From NCBI RefSeq assembly GCF_000949455.1, contig NZ_JXXK01000006.1:1-64000 (forward strand): a stretch of 64,000 nucleotides of DNA, in the 5' to 3' direction. Source of the DNA: Ruthenibacterium lactatiformans (GTDB taxonomy: Bacteria; Bacillota; Clostridia; Oscillospirales; Ruminococcaceae). This document shows, piece after piece, positions 41,063 through 50,729 of this stretch. Made by a program: the position numbers and the translations under genes. Position 1 is the first letter of the stretch. Each line of letters starts with the position of its first letter. A model generated the notes under the pieces. That model saw only the letters and a program-made list of their open reading frames with translations. It searched no databases and had not been told where the DNA came from.

Positions 41063-41295
41063 ATTCGTGTCCTTTCTTCTGTGCGGGCCGGGGCCTCCCG
41101 CCCCGCATACTTCCGCGCCGCGGAATACCGCAAGAGCTCCGTTTCACGCAAGCATTATACCATCCGCCGCGCGCGGGTGCAAACAAAAGAACGGCGCACC
41201 GGTGCAAAGCATTTCCCGGCACGGCAACAAAATTTTGTACGATACGCACAAATCAAGCCATTGGATTTCGTCAGGATGTTCACGCACCGGCTGCG

Positions 41296-42114
41296 TCACA
41301 GCGGTTTTTCCACAAACATGCCGTCCTCCAGCACCGTCACAGCCGTAAAGCCGATATCCCGCAGCAGCGCCAGCGTTTCGTCAAAACGGAAACGCACGGC
41401 TTCGGTGCAGTGCGCGTCGGCGTTTACAGTGACGCGCGCGCCGCTTTTCCGCAGGGCTTCCAGCAGAAAGCGCGAGGGATACGGCTCACCGCAGTAACCG
41501 CGGAACATGCCGCCCGTGTTCACCTCAAAAACAGCCCCGGTGGCGGCGCAGGCGTCCAGCGCCTCCAGCGCCGCAGTACGGTAAACCGGATCCGCTTCAT
41601 CAAACAGGTGTCCGCCGCAGTTGTTTTTTTTCACCAGGTCGAAATGGCCGATGATCTCCGGCCGGTATTTCCGGACGTTTTCAGCCACAAGTGCGTAATA
41701 GGCCCGGGCCATGGCCAGCGCGTCGCCGCCGAACATCTGCGCCACACAGGCGTCCAGAGCCTCCGGTGCGCCGTCCACGGCATAATACCGGCCTGTGGCT
41801 TCGTCCCGCAGGTAATGCACAGAGCCAATGATGTAGTCCAGCGCCGCGCGGTCGTTCACCGGGGCGAACCAATCAGCTTCCATTCCCACGGCAATGCGCA
41901 GACAGCCCGCGTATGCCTTTTGCAGCGCACGCAGCTCCTGCACATAGTGTTGCTCCGATTTGACGGAATAATCCAGATCGAACGGCGCATAGCTGTGGCC
42001 GGAAAAGCCGAAATCCGTGAAGCCGGCCTCCAACGCGGCCCGGGCCATTTCATCGGGCGTGTTCCTGCCGTCGCACAGATTTGTATGGTTGTGTGTGGAG
42101 GATGTCAGTCTCAT
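41296..42114 (-). CDS. hisJ: Histidinol-phosphatase, PHP family
   Basis: 272 residues. PHP metal-binding motifs: [11 protein letters not shown] at the N terminus, [17 protein letters not shown] and NADAHC near the end. It removes phosphate from L-histidinol phosphate, the step before HisD. It overlaps hisIE by 4 bases and is the last gene of the histidine operon. The gene is also called hisK in some Firmicutes. Confidence 0.93.
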   Translation of the reverse strand: MRLTSSTHNHTNLCDGRNTPDEMARAALEAGFTDFGFSGHSYAPFDLDYSVKSEQHYVQELRALQKAYAGCLRIAVGMEADWFAPVNDRAALDYIIGSVHYLRDEATGRYYAVDGAPEALDACVAQMFGGDALAMARAYYALVAENVRKYRPEIIGHFDLVKKNNCGGHLFDEADPVYRTAALEALDACAATGAVFEVNTGGMFRGYCGEPYPSRFLLEALRKSGARVTVNADAHCTEAVRFRFDETLALLRDIGFTAVTVLEDGMFVEKPL

Positions 42115-42755
42115 TGCATCGTCTCCTGTTTCACCTTATGGTCAATGACATGGCGCGACGCCAGCTCGGCCCGGATGTCATCCAGCGTGATGCCTTCTGC
42201 GACCATCAGGACCAGCACATGGTAACACAGGTCGGAAATTTCGTAGATGGTTTCCTCCCGGCTGCCCTTCATGGCCCCGATGATGACTTCGGTGCATTCC
42301 TCACCCACCTTTTTCAAGATTTTTTCCCGCCCTTTTTCAAACAGGTAGGTGGTATAGCTGCCCTCGGGACGCTGGGCATTGCGGCCCTCCAGCAGCGCGT
42401 ACAGCGCCTCCAGTGAAAACCGCTGCACCTCCTCGTCCCGGAAAAGCAGATTGGCAAAGCAGGAATCCGTGCCCAGATGGCAGGCGGGACCGTCCTTAAT
42501 GACCTCCACCACCAGCGCGTCGCCGTCGCAGTCCGCCGTGACAGACACCACATGCTGCACATTGCCGCTCGTCTCGCCCTTGCGCCACAGCTCCTGCCGG
42601 GAACGGGACCAGAAGCAGGTGCGCTTTTCCCGCAGTGTGATGTCCAGACTTTCGGCGTTCATATACGCCACGGTGAGCACCTTTTTCGTGTAAAAATCCT
42701 GCACGACGGCGGGGATTAGCCCCTTTTCGTCGAATTTCAGCTCTTGTGTCGTCAT
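42111..42755 (-). CDS. hisI: Bifunctional phosphoribosyl-AMP cyclohydrolase / phosphoribosyl-ATP pyrophosphatase
   Basis: 214 residues from the ATG at 42755 behind AAGGAG. HisI domain at ~1-110 ([35 protein letters not shown] zinc site). HisE domain at ~115-205 ([20 protein letters not shown]). It performs steps two and three of the pathway. The HisIE fusion is common in bacteria. Confidence 0.96.
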   Translation of the reverse strand: MTTQELKFDEKGLIPAVVQDFYTKKVLTVAYMNAESLDITLREKRTCFWSRSRQELWRKGETSGNVQHVVSVTADCDGDALVVEVIKDGPACHLGTDSCFANLLFRDEEVQRFSLEALYALLEGRNAQRPEGSYTTYLFEKGREKILKKVGEECTEVIIGAMKGSREETIYEISDLCYHVLVLMVAEGITLDDIRAELASRHVIDHKVKQETMQ

Positions 42756-42763
42756 TGCTGTTT

Positions 42764-42834
42764 TCTCCTTTTTAACAATGGGAAACATACTTTTTCAGCA
42801 GCCTTGCTGAATCTCTCAGCGCCGCAGGGGCGGC
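42764..42834. repeat. Leader-type repeat upstream of hisIE
   Basis: TCTCCTTTTTAACAATGGGA, then a T-run and GCTGAATCTCTCAGC (a small hairpin), align with 55165-55240 upstream of the CNNM gene. The conserved part includes the ribosome site of both genes. Confidence 0.55.
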
Positions 42835-42922
42835 AGCGTCCCGCCGCTCGCGGTTCTGCATCAGCGAAAAACCGTTTCCCCGGCGGACCTGCCGAATCTC
42901 TCAGCGCCGCAGGGACGGCAGC
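42806..42922. repeat. 32-bp direct repeat in the hisF-hisIE gap
   Basis: Copies at 42806-42837 and 42891-42922 differ at 2 of 32 positions (core AATCTCTCAGCGCCGCAGGG). They lie between a small gene and hisIE. Confidence 0.75.
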
Positions 42923-42960
42923 TCCCCGCCGCATATCCATAAGCCTCCATTGAATTTCCG

Positions 42961-43128
42961 CTATACATCCGTCAGAATCTTCAAAACGGCAGCCGCCGCG
43001 TCCAGAATTTCTCCGGTTTTCCGGTTCTTTTCCTCCTGCCTGCGTTCTTTTGCAAAAACGGCTTGCTGCCGTTCGCGCTGCTGCGGCGTCAAGTTGTCTT
43101 TAAAAATCGGGGTTCCCCGTTTTTTCAT
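42961..43128 (-). CDS. Small basic protein in the histidine operon
   Basis: 55 residues from the ATG at 43128; an in-frame ATG directly after the hisF stop (43152) would add 8 residues. It is helical and highly charged (LTPQQRERQQAVFAKERRQE) with a hydrophobic end (ILDAAAAVLKILTDV). No family is recognised. It lies 24 bases downstream of hisF. Confidence 0.5.
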   Translation of the reverse strand: MKKRGTPIFKDNLTPQQRERQQAVFAKERRQEEKNRKTGEILDAAAAVLKILTDV

Positions 43129-43152
43129 TCCGGCACGCTTTCCTCTCCGCAT

Positions 43153-43908
43153 TCACAGCCGCACCGGCACGCCGTTTTCAGTCAGATACCGCTTCAAATT
43201 TCCGATATCCACCTCGCCGAAATGAAAAATGCTGGCCGCGAGGCCTGCGTCCACGCCCGGCAGCGTGAACAGCGTTTTGAAATCCTCCATTTTGCCCGCG
43301 CCGCCCGATGCGATGATGGGCAGCGACACACGCTTCGACAGGGCTTCCAGCATCTCTAGGTCAAACCCCCGCTTCACGCCGTCGGTATCGATGCTGTTCA
43401 GCACGATCTCCCCCGCGCCCCCGGCTTCGCCGCGCACAGCCCATTCCAGTGCGTCCAGACCGGTATCCTCGCGCCCGCCTTTTGTGAACAGGTGGTATTT
43501 GCCGTCCACGCGGGCCACGTCCATGGAGAGCACCACACACTGGTCGCCGTATTTCTTCGCAGCCTCTCCGATGAGGGCCGGGTCTTTGATGGCCCCGGAA
43601 TTGACGCTCACCTTGTCCGCACCCGCCTTGAGCACCCGGTCGAAATCCTCCAGCGTATTGATTGCCCCGCCCACGGTGAGGGGGATGAATATCTGCCGCG
43701 CCACGTCCCGCAGCACGTCTGTGAACAGACCGCGCCCCTCCACACTGGCCGTGATGTCGTAAAATACCAGCTCGTCGGCGCCGGCGTCGTTGTAGCGCCG
43801 CGCAAGCGCCACGGGGTCCTCAACGTCCTGCACGCCCTTGAAATTCACGCCCTTTACCACGCGCCCGTTTCGGATGTCCAGGCACGGGATGATACGCTTT
43901 GTCACCAT
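43153..43908 (-). CDS. hisF: Imidazole glycerol phosphate synthase, cyclase subunit
   Basis: 251 residues from the ATG at 43908. Catalytic Asp11 (RIIPCLDIRNGR) and the second Asp in VVLSMDVARVDG are present, as is the phosphate-binding SGGAGKMEDF. It forms imidazole glycerol phosphate and AICAR with ammonia from HisH. It lies 4 bases after hisA. Length and motifs are normal. Confidence 0.97.
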   Translation of the reverse strand: MVTKRIIPCLDIRNGRVVKGVNFKGVQDVEDPVALARRYNDAGADELVFYDITASVEGRGLFTDVLRDVARQIFIPLTVGGAINTLEDFDRVLKAGADKVSVNSGAIKDPALIGEAAKKYGDQCVVLSMDVARVDGKYHLFTKGGREDTGLDALEWAVRGEAGGAGEIVLNSIDTDGVKRGFDLEMLEALSKRVSLPIIASGGAGKMEDFKTLFTLPGVDAGLAASIFHFGEVDIGNLKRYLTENGVPVRL

Positions 43909-43912
43909 AGAA

Positions 43913-44635
43913 CTATTCCTCCCCCGCCGCGGCCAGCACATCCGGCAGGGCCAGCGCGCCCGTATATACGGCTTTCCCCACAATAGCCGCCTTTGTCCCC
44001 ATTGCGGCCAGCGCGCGGATCTCGCTCAGTGACGAAATGCCGCCCGACGCCGTGACGCCGAGGCCCGGCACCTCCCGCGCCAGCGTCTCATACACGGACA
44101 GGTTCGTGCCCTGCATCGCGCCGTCCCGGGCGATATCGGTGTATATCACGTTTCGCACGCCCGCTTCATATACCCGCCTGCAAAAGTCCACGCCCTGCGT
44201 GCGGCTCACGTTCAGCCAGCCGTCGGTGGCCACAAAACCGTCCTTCGCGTCCACGCCCACGGCGATTTTTTCTCCGTATTTGTCCACCATGCGCTGCAAA
44301 AACGCAAAATCGCGCAGTGCGGCGGTGCCCAGGATCACACGTCCCGCGCCCTGCTCCAGATACGCGCGCACCCGCGCCTCGTCGCGAATGCCGCCGCCCA
44401 CCTCCACAAACATGCCTGTGGCCGCGATAATGGCGGACACCGCGTCGAAGTTGGAGAGCGCGCCGTCCTTCGCGCCGTCCAGGTCCACAACGTGCAGGTA
44501 CTTCGCCCCCTGCGCCGCAAAGCCGCGCGCGGCGGCGGCCGGGTCCTGCCCGTACACCTCCACTTTTCCATAGTCTCCCTGCGTCAGACGCACCACCTGT
44601 TTGTCCTTCAGGTCAATCGCCGGGAATATCTGCAT
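43913..44635 (-). CDS. hisA: ProFAR isomerase
   Basis: 240 residues from the ATG at 44635 (MQIFPAIDLKDKQVVRLTQG, Asp8 catalytic). The second Asp is in VIYTDIARDGAMQG. It is a TIM-barrel relative of HisF. It isomerises ProFAR to PRFAR. It lies between hisH and hisF in the operon. Confidence 0.97.
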   Translation of the reverse strand: MQIFPAIDLKDKQVVRLTQGDYGKVEVYGQDPAAAARGFAAQGAKYLHVVDLDGAKDGALSNFDAVSAIIAATGMFVEVGGGIRDEARVRAYLEQGAGRVILGTAALRDFAFLQRMVDKYGEKIAVGVDAKDGFVATDGWLNVSRTQGVDFCRRVYEAGVRNVIYTDIARDGAMQGTNLSVYETLAREVPGLGVTASGGISSLSEIRALAAMGTKAAIVGKAVYTGALALPDVLAAAGEE

Positions 44636-44705
44636 GGCCGCTTCTTCCTTTCTGCGCCCCGGCGGCGCGCACGCCGCCCGCGGGCCGGTTTCTGTATTTT
44701 TCCCG

Positions 44706-45326
44706 TCACAGCGCCGCAAAAGCCCGCAGGATGCGCAGGCCGGCTTCTCCGCTTTTTTCCGGGTGAAACTGGCAGCCGTACACATTGCCCCGCGCCACCG
44801 CGCCGGGCACCGTCACGCCGTATTCGGCGCCGGCCACCAGCGCGTCCCCGCAGCCCTTGACATAGAACGAATGGACGAAATAGACGAAATCGCCCTCGCG
44901 CGTATTGGCCATCAGCGGGTTTTCCGGCCTTACCAGATGCAGGCTGTTCCAGCCGATGTGCGGCACCTTGTAACTAAAGCCCGCCGCCGCGAGGTCCGGT
45001 TCCAGCGGGCAGACGCTGCCCGGCAGCAGGCCAAGGCCCGCGTGCTCGCCGTACTCATAGCTTTTTTCAAACAGAAGCTGCATGCCAAGGCAGATTCCCA
45101 GCAGCGGCTTGCCGTTTTCCGCCTGCCGCTCAAGCTCGGGCACAAGGCCCGTGGACGCGAGCTTTTCCATCGCGTCGCCGAACGCGCCGACCCCGGGCAG
45201 GATGATATGCGACGCCTCGTCCAGCTCCCGCGCGCTGCGCGTGACTTTGTTTTCCAGCCCCAGATACGCCAGAGAGGACGAAAGGCTGAACAGGTTGCCA
45301 ACGCCGTAATCGATCACCGCGATCAT
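44706..45326 (-). CDS. hisH: Imidazole glycerol phosphate synthase, glutaminase subunit
   Basis: 206 residues from the ATG at 45326. Class I glutamine amidotransferase: nucleophile Cys in GICLGMQLLFE, and His/Glu in YGCQFHPEKSG. The oxyanion strand is IILPGVGAFGDA. It supplies ammonia to HisF. Confidence 0.97.
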   Translation of the reverse strand: MIAVIDYGVGNLFSLSSSLAYLGLENKVTRSARELDEASHIILPGVGAFGDAMEKLASTGLVPELERQAENGKPLLGICLGMQLLFEKSYEYGEHAGLGLLPGSVCPLEPDLAAAGFSYKVPHIGWNSLHLVRPENPLMANTREGDFVYFVHSFYVKGCGDALVAGAEYGVTVPGAVARGNVYGCQFHPEKSGEAGLRILRAFAAL

Positions 45327-45342
45327 ATCCGTCCCTCCGCAT

Positions 45343-45939
45343 TCACAAAATCGTCCCCTTGGTGGATGGGATCTCAAGCGCGTATTTTTCATCGATGGCG
45401 ACGGCCTCTTTCAGCGCGCGGGCCAGCGCCTTAAACATGCCCTCGATGATATGGTGGCTGTTTGTGCCCGCCAGGCGGCGCACATGCACCGCGCAGCCCA
45501 GGCTGCGCGCGAAGCCCAGCAGGAATTCCTCCACCAGCTCGGTGTCGAAATCGCCCACCTTTTCGGTGGGGACCTCCAGCGCATAGCCCACGGCCGGCCG
45601 CCCGCTGATGTCCACAGCCGCAAGGATGAGCGCCTCATCCATGGGCAGCGTACAGGTGCCGTAGCGGTTGATGCCGGCGCGATCACCCAGCGCCTCGCTG
45701 AACGCGCGGCCCAGCACGATGGCGATATCCTCCACGGTATGGTGATAATCCACCTGCACGTCGCCGCGGCAGGCGAGCGTGAGGTCGAACCGGCCGTGGC
45801 GGCTGAACAGCTCCAGCATATGGTTCAAAAAACCGCAGCCCGTGTCCACGTCGTAAATGCCTGAACCGTCCAGATTCAGCGTCAGGCTGATCTCCGTTTC
45901 GTCGGTGCGGCGCGCGGATTTTACGATGCGCATGCTCAT
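45343..45939 (-). CDS. hisB: Imidazoleglycerol-phosphate dehydratase
   Basis: 198 residues behind GGAGGG. Monofunctional HisB with both metal-binding repeats: DYHHTVEDIAIVLG and TNSHHIIEGMFKALAR. It makes imidazole acetol phosphate. No phosphatase domain is fused, in line with the separate PHP enzyme. Confidence 0.97.
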   Translation of the reverse strand: MSMRIVKSARRTDETEISLTLNLDGSGIYDVDTGCGFLNHMLELFSRHGRFDLTLACRGDVQVDYHHTVEDIAIVLGRAFSEALGDRAGINRYGTCTLPMDEALILAAVDISGRPAVGYALEVPTEKVGDFDTELVEEFLLGFARSLGCAVHVRRLAGTNSHHIIEGMFKALARALKEAVAIDEKYALEIPSTKGTIL

Positions 45940-45969
45940 GGCAAACCCTCCTGTTTCGTGTGTTTTTTG

Positions 45970-47049
45970 TCAGCGCGCGGCGCTGTGCCGCGCGTCCAGT
46001 ATCTGCTTTGTCACATCCACAAGGCGCTGCATCTGCGCGGCGGTGCCGACGGTGATACGCACCCAGTTCTCGATACGCGGCAGCGTAAAGTGCCGCACAA
46101 GAATACTGCTTTGCCGCAGCGCTGCATAATATTCTCCTCCGGAAACAGCCGGATGCGCGCCCGCGAACAGAAAGTTTGTTTTGCTGTCTGTCACTGTGAA
46201 GCCCAACGCGCGAAGGGCCTGCGCCGTCTCGTCCCGCACGGCGGCTACCTGCGTGCAGCAGCGCGCGAAGTAGGGTGCGTCGGCCAGCGCGGCCTCGCCC
46301 GCCAGAAGCGTCAGGCGGTTGATATTATAGGGGTTGAAGCTGAATTTGACGGTGTTCAGGTCCGCGATGAGCGCCGGGCTGCCCACGGCATAACCCAGCC
46401 GCGCGCCCGCGAGGCTTCGGCTTTTGGAAAAGGTGCCCACCACCAGCAGATTGTCGTACCGGCCCAGCAGGCAGGCGGCACTCTCTCCGCCGAAATCCAC
46501 ATAGGCCTCGTCCACCACCACCAGGCGGTCCGGGTCCTGCCGAAGGAGCGCCTCGATCTCCGCCAGCGGCAGGCACAGGCCCGTGGGCGCGTTGGGGTTT
46601 GCCAGGAACACCGTGCCCGGCACACCCGCATAATCGCCTGTATTCACCGAAAAATCCTCCCGGAGCGGCACCTCCTGCGCCGCGATGCCGAACAGCTGCG
46701 CGAACACCGGGTAAAAGCCGTAGGTGATGTCTGCGAATGCCGCGCCCTTTTCGCAAAACGCGAGGAATGCAAACGCCAGAACCTCGTCCGAGCCGTTGCC
46801 CGCGAACACCTGGTCCCGGCCCACGCCGAACGTCTCTGCCAGCGCGGCCAGAAAATCCGCGCACGCGGGGTCCGAATACAGGCGCAGGTTTTCCGCCGCG
46901 CGGCCGTTCAGCGCCTCCAGTACCTTCGGGCTGGGCGGGTACGGGTTTTCATTCGTGTTCAGTTTGATAAGGGTTTCCACGCCCCGCGGCTGTTCCCCGG
47001 GCGTATAGGGCGTAACGGCGCGCAGCGCGCCCGCCAAAAAACGGCTCAT
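45970..47049 (-). CDS. hisC: Histidinol-phosphate aminotransferase
   Basis: 359 residues from the ATG at 47049 behind GGGAGG. Fold-type I PLP enzyme: cofactor Lys in TFSKSRSLAGARLGYAVG, FLANPNAPTG, and the substrate-loop LIKLNTNENPYPPSP near the N terminus. It transfers the amino group from glutamate. Longer in-frame starts lack a ribosome site. Confidence 0.95.
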   Translation of the reverse strand: MSRFLAGALRAVTPYTPGEQPRGVETLIKLNTNENPYPPSPKVLEALNGRAAENLRLYSDPACADFLAALAETFGVGRDQVFAGNGSDEVLAFAFLAFCEKGAAFADITYGFYPVFAQLFGIAAQEVPLREDFSVNTGDYAGVPGTVFLANPNAPTGLCLPLAEIEALLRQDPDRLVVVDEAYVDFGGESAACLLGRYDNLLVVGTFSKSRSLAGARLGYAVGSPALIADLNTVKFSFNPYNINRLTLLAGEAALADAPYFARCCTQVAAVRDETAQALRALGFTVTDSKTNFLFAGAHPAVSGGEYYAALRQSSILVRHFTLPRIENWVRITVGTAAQMQRLVDVTKQILDARHSAAR

Positions 47050-47077
47050 GCGTTTCTCTGCCTCCCTGCACCAAAAA

Positions 47078-47293
47078 TCATTTTTCCTGCCCGCCGGGGC
47101 AACCGCCCGGGGATTGGGCATCGCTTTGTGTTTCGGCAGGCGCTTCTCTACGCTGCAGCGCCCGAAGAATGAACGCCGCCGCTGCCGCAGCGGCGAAAAC
47201 TGCGCCCACACCGGGCCAGTTCAGCCAATTCCCCAGCAGGCTTTCCGCCACAAAGCCCACAAGCACCGTCACGATGAACGCAATAAACTCCAT
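47078..47293 (-). CDS. Small membrane protein in the histidine operon
   Basis: 71 residues behind AAAGGGG. Two hydrophobic segments (MEFIAFIVTVLVGFVAESLL and GVGAVFAAAAAAAFILRALQ), then a polar tail rich in Gly, Gln and Glu. It sits between hisD and hisC and is co-transcribed. It is not a known histidine enzyme; the function is unknown. Confidence 0.6.
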   Translation of the reverse strand: MEFIAFIVTVLVGFVAESLLGNWLNWPGVGAVFAAAAAAAFILRALQRREAPAETQSDAQSPGGCPGGQEK

Positions 47294-47316
47294 TCGCTTT
47301 TCCCCTTTGCTTCGTC

Positions 47317-48603
47317 TTACTGCCCGTCCTCGAACCGGATGGACACGCTGCGCGCGTGAGCGGAAAGCCCCTCGCGCTCGGCAAAATCGACGATGCGCTC
47401 CTGCACCGCACCCAGCGCCTCTTTCGTGTAATAAATAAAACTGGATTTTTTCACGAAATCATCCACGGAAAGCGGGCTGGAAAAGCGCGCCGTCCCCAGC
47501 GTGGGCAGCGTGTGGTTCGGCCCTGCGAAATAATCGCCCAGCGCCTCGGGCACGTTTTTTCCCAAAAAGATGCTGCCCGCGTTGCGGATGCTGTTCAAAA
47601 GGCTGAACGGGTCGTCCACGCAGACCTCCAGATGCTCGGGCGCGATCTCGTTGGCGATGTCCACGCCCTCGGCCATGTCCCGTGCAATGATGATCTTGCC
47701 GTTGTTGTCGATGGACGCGCGGGCGATGTCCGCCCGGGGCAGCAAGGGAATCTGCCGCTCCAGCTCCGCCGAAACCGCCCCGGCCAGCGCCTCGCTGTCG
47801 CACACCAGCACCGCGGTGGCCAGCCTGTCGTGCTCGGCCTGGCTCAGCAGGTCCGCTGCCACATAGGCGGGGTTCGCCGCAGCGTCGGCCAGCACCAGTA
47901 TCTCGCTGGGGCCTGCGATCATGTCGATGTCCACGATGCCGTATACCCGGCGCTTGGCGGCGGCCACAAAAATGTTTCCCGGGCCGACGATCTTATCCAC
48001 CTTCGGCACGCTTTCGGTCCCGTAGGCCAGCGCCGCCACGGCCTGCGCGCCGCCCATTTTGTAAATGGCCGTCACGCCCGCCACCCTTGCGGCCGTAAGA
48101 ATGGCCGGCGCCACACTGCCGTCCTTTGCGGGAGGCGTTACCATTATGATCTCCGAAACGCCCGCCAGACGCGCCGGAATAGCGTTCATCAGAACGCTGG
48201 AGGGGTAGCTGGCCGTGCCGCCGGGCACATACAGGCCCACCCGCTCAATGGGCGTCACCTTCTGGCCCAGCACCACGCCGGGCGTGTCGTTGATGACAAA
48301 ATTCCGGCGGATCTGCCGTTTGTGGAAGGCCTCGATGTTGCCAGCGGCCATCGTCAGCGTCCGGATGAATTCCGGGTCCGCCGCTTCGTAGGCCGCGTCG
48401 ATATCCGCCTGCGCCACGCGCAGCCCCGCCAGCTTCACACCGTCGAATTTTTCGCAATAGCGCAGCACCGCCGCGTCTCCGTTTTTCTTCACATCGGCCA
48501 GAATATCCGCCACCGCGTCCTCCACGGCCTGCGTGCTGCCGGATTCTCCCCGGTATAAAATATCCGCGCGGGCCACTTCCCCGCTTTTGAACACACGAAT
48601 CAT
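47317..48603 (-). CDS. hisD: Histidinol dehydrogenase
   Basis: 428 residues. Signature regions [34 protein letters not shown] and the catalytic/zinc region [12 protein letters not shown] are present. It oxidises histidinol to histidine with 2 NAD+, the last step. It overlaps hisG by 4 bases. Confidence 0.97.
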   Translation of the reverse strand: MIRVFKSGEVARADILYRGESGSTQAVEDAVADILADVKKNGDAAVLRYCEKFDGVKLAGLRVAQADIDAAYEAADPEFIRTLTMAAGNIEAFHKRQIRRNFVINDTPGVVLGQKVTPIERVGLYVPGGTASYPSSVLMNAIPARLAGVSEIIMVTPPAKDGSVAPAILTAARVAGVTAIYKMGGAQAVAALAYGTESVPKVDKIVGPGNIFVAAAKRRVYGIVDIDMIAGPSEILVLADAAANPAYVAADLLSQAEHDRLATAVLVCDSEALAGAVSAELERQIPLLPRADIARASIDNNGKIIIARDMAEGVDIANEIAPEHLEVCVDDPFSLLNSIRNAGSIFLGKNVPEALGDYFAGPNHTLPTLGTARFSSPLSVDDFVKKSSFIYYTKEALGAVQERIVDFAEREGLSAHARSVSIRFEDGQ

Positions 48604-49217
48604 AGCTTTTCCCTCAACTTCCCGCAGATGCCGTCGATGACGCCGGCGCTGAACTGATAGCTCGCCTTGTTTGCAATGAGCCGCGCGCTGCTTTGGGCCA
48701 CGTCCGCGAACACGCCCAGATCGTTCTCCTTCAGCGTCGTGCCTGTTTCCACGATGTCCACGATCACATCCGAAAGGCCCAGAATGGGCGCAAGCTCGAT
48801 GCTGCCGTTCAGCCTGATGATCTCGATCTGGCGGCCCTGCGCCTCGTAATACTCTTTTGCCACGCGGGGGTACTTCGTCGCCACGCGCAATGGCAGCGAA
48901 AGGTCCTCCTGCCAGCCGTTTTTCGCTGCCACAGCCAGACGGCAGCGGCCCAGCTGCAAATCAAGCAGCTCATATACATCGGGCTGTGTTTCCAGCAACA
49001 CGTCCTTGCCCACCACGCCGATGTCCGCCGCTCCGTGCTCCACATAGATGGCCACGTCGCTGGGCTTCACCAGCAGGTACCGCACGCCGCGCTCCGGGTT
49101 TTCAAACACCAGCTTCCGGTTGTCCTCGTAAATGGCCGCGCAGTCGTACCCAATGGAGGAAAACAGCCCGTATACCTTGTCGCCCAAGCGTCCCTTGGGC
49201 AAGGCGATATTCAGCAT
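48600..49217 (-). CDS. hisG: ATP phosphoribosyltransferase, short form
   Basis: 205 residues, lacking the C-terminal ACT-like regulatory domain, so it is the short HisG that needs HisZ. It has the N terminus MLNIALPKGRLGDKV and the PRPP loop DIVETGTTLKEN. It condenses ATP with PRPP, the first and regulated step. It overlaps hisZ by 7 bases. Confidence 0.97.
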   Translation of the reverse strand: MLNIALPKGRLGDKVYGLFSSIGYDCAAIYEDNRKLVFENPERGVRYLLVKPSDVAIYVEHGAADIGVVGKDVLLETQPDVYELLDLQLGRCRLAVAAKNGWQEDLSLPLRVATKYPRVAKEYYEAQGRQIEIIRLNGSIELAPILGLSDVIVDIVETGTTLKENDLGVFADVAQSSARLIANKASYQFSAGVIDGICGKLREKL

Positions 49218-50344
49218 ATGCCGCCACCTCCTGTCACGGGGACCGCTCCGTCCGGGCCAAGGCGCAGCGTCTGGCGCACACGCAGGCCCTCCGGCGCGCT
49301 CTGTTCGGCCCTTACGCTGCGGCCGCTTTTTAAAATGCTCTGTACCGCCCGCGCCACCTGCGCCGGGCTTTGGCCTGCATCATACAAAAGAAGAGTGTCT
49401 ACGTCGTAATCGGATTTTTCCGCAAACGCCCGGCCCAGCCCGCCCAGGTACAGCGCGAAGCCCACGGCGGGCTGCGGCTTGCCGAAGCGGCGCATCAGGT
49501 TGTCGTAACGCCCGCCCGCCAGCACGGCCCGGGGCACGCCCCGGACATAACCCTTGAACACAACGCCGTTGTAGTAGTCGATGTCGTTGAGCGTGGAGAA
49601 ATCCAGCCGCAGAGTATCCGCCGCATCCACAGCCTCCAGCGCGTCGTACAGGCTCTGCAGCTCGCCGCAGGCGTCCGCCATGCCCGGCGCGGCCACCAGC
49701 GCGCGGGCGGCGTCCAGCGTTTCGGGGAAGGGCCCGGCCAAAGCCGCCAGCGCGGCAAGCTGGCCCGCCTCTTCCTCCGTGCAGCCGCTTTCGGCCGCGA
49801 TGGCCCGCAGCGTGTGGGCGTTTTTGGCCCGCAGCGCGTCCAGCGCGGCGGCGCGGGCTTCCTCCCTGACGCCCAGCACGTCCAACAGGCTCGTGATGAA
49901 GCCCATGTGACCCACGTCCAGAACACTCTGCGGACCAATGGCCGCAAGGCTGCGCACGGCCAATTCAACGGCCTCAGCCTCGGCATAGCCGCCCTGGCCG
50001 CCAATGAACTCCAGGCCCATCTGGCTGATCTCCCGGTATTCGCCGCTCTGCGGCGCCAGACGGAACACGTTTTCCACATAATACAGCTTGCTGGAAACAG
50101 CGTCCGGCTTCGTATGCTTGACGATGCTCATGGTAACGTCCGGCTTCAGAGCCATCAACCGGCCCGACGCATCGGTGAAGGTAATGATCCCTTCGCTTTC
50201 GAGAAAGTTTTTATTCTCCCGGTACAGGTCATAGGCTTCAAAATTGCTCATCCGGTAGCGGCGGTAGCCGCGCTGCTCGAACAGTCCGCGCAAAAGCAGC
50301 GGCACCTGTTCGTCTTTCGGCAGACGTCCCGTTTCGATCTCCAT
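49211..50344 (-). CDS. hisZ: ATP phosphoribosyltransferase regulatory subunit
   Basis: 377 residues from the ATG at 50344. It is a class II aminoacyl-tRNA-synthetase-like protein related to HisRS (LKPDVTMSIVKHTK, REISQMGLEFIGGQGGYAEA, DIDYYNGVVFKGYVRG, VLAGGRYDNLMRRFG). It lacks tRNA-binding parts and makes a hetero-octamer with short HisG, giving histidine feedback. It is the first gene of the operon. Confidence 0.95.
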   Translation of the reverse strand: MEIETGRLPKDEQVPLLLRGLFEQRGYRRYRMSNFEAYDLYRENKNFLESEGIITFTDASGRLMALKPDVTMSIVKHTKPDAVSSKLYYVENVFRLAPQSGEYREISQMGLEFIGGQGGYAEAEAVELAVRSLAAIGPQSVLDVGHMGFITSLLDVLGVREEARAAALDALRAKNAHTLRAIAAESGCTEEEAGQLAALAALAGPFPETLDAARALVAAPGMADACGELQSLYDALEAVDAADTLRLDFSTLNDIDYYNGVVFKGYVRGVPRAVLAGGRYDNLMRRFGKPQPAVGFALYLGGLGRAFAEKSDYDVDTLLLYDAGQSPAQVARAVQSILKSGRSVRAEQSAPEGLRVRQTLRLGPDGAVPVTGGGGIC

Positions 50345-50463
50345 TGGCGCTTGCCCCCTTTGTTCTGCGGCGCGGGCGGTCCCGTGCAAAGCCGGCTCCC
50401 GCTTTCGCCGTCCACGGCGGCGTTTCCGGCCGGTGCGGCCGCTCCGTTTTCCGTGATAAAAGC

Positions 50464-50492
50464 AGTATAATACAGCCGTTCGCTTTAGTCAA
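50464..50492 (-). promoter_or_regulatory. Promoter of the histidine operon
   Basis: On the minus strand TTGACT (50492-50487), exactly 17 bases, and TATACT (50469-50464). The leader to the hisZ start is ~110 bases. I see no T-box signature or His-codon leader peptide in it. Confidence 0.85.
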
Positions 50493-50584
50493 GTAAATTG
50501 GTAAAGCATTTCAAAAATTTTTATGCTTTTCTCCAGTTTACACATTCTGCGCCGAAAAAGAAAGCCGCTTTTATGTGGAATGAT

Positions 50585-50631
50585 AAAAAGCGCGCTCCGC
50601 AAAGCCATAAGACCGGACGGAACGCGCTTTT
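50585..50631 (-). terminator. Terminator upstream of the histidine operon
   Basis: AAAAGCGCG pairs with CGCGCTTTT, with an inner imperfect stem. The minus strand runs on with TTTTTATC. It ends the lipoprotein transcript before the his promoter. The 385-base gap 50345-50729 otherwise holds only the promoter and a short hairpin near 50,696-50,727. Confidence 0.75.
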
Positions 50632-50729
50632 ATACGACGGAACAGCATGCCGTGGCAGCCGTCCCGCATGGTTCTTTTTTACTTACAGCAGCTCCGCCAC
50701 GCGGTTTTGAACCGCCGGAAAACCGTGGT

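Noticed and set aside
50345..50470. T-box or riboswitch in the histidine leader
   Set aside because: The leader is short and lacks the T-box core sequence and any obvious terminator/antiterminator pair.
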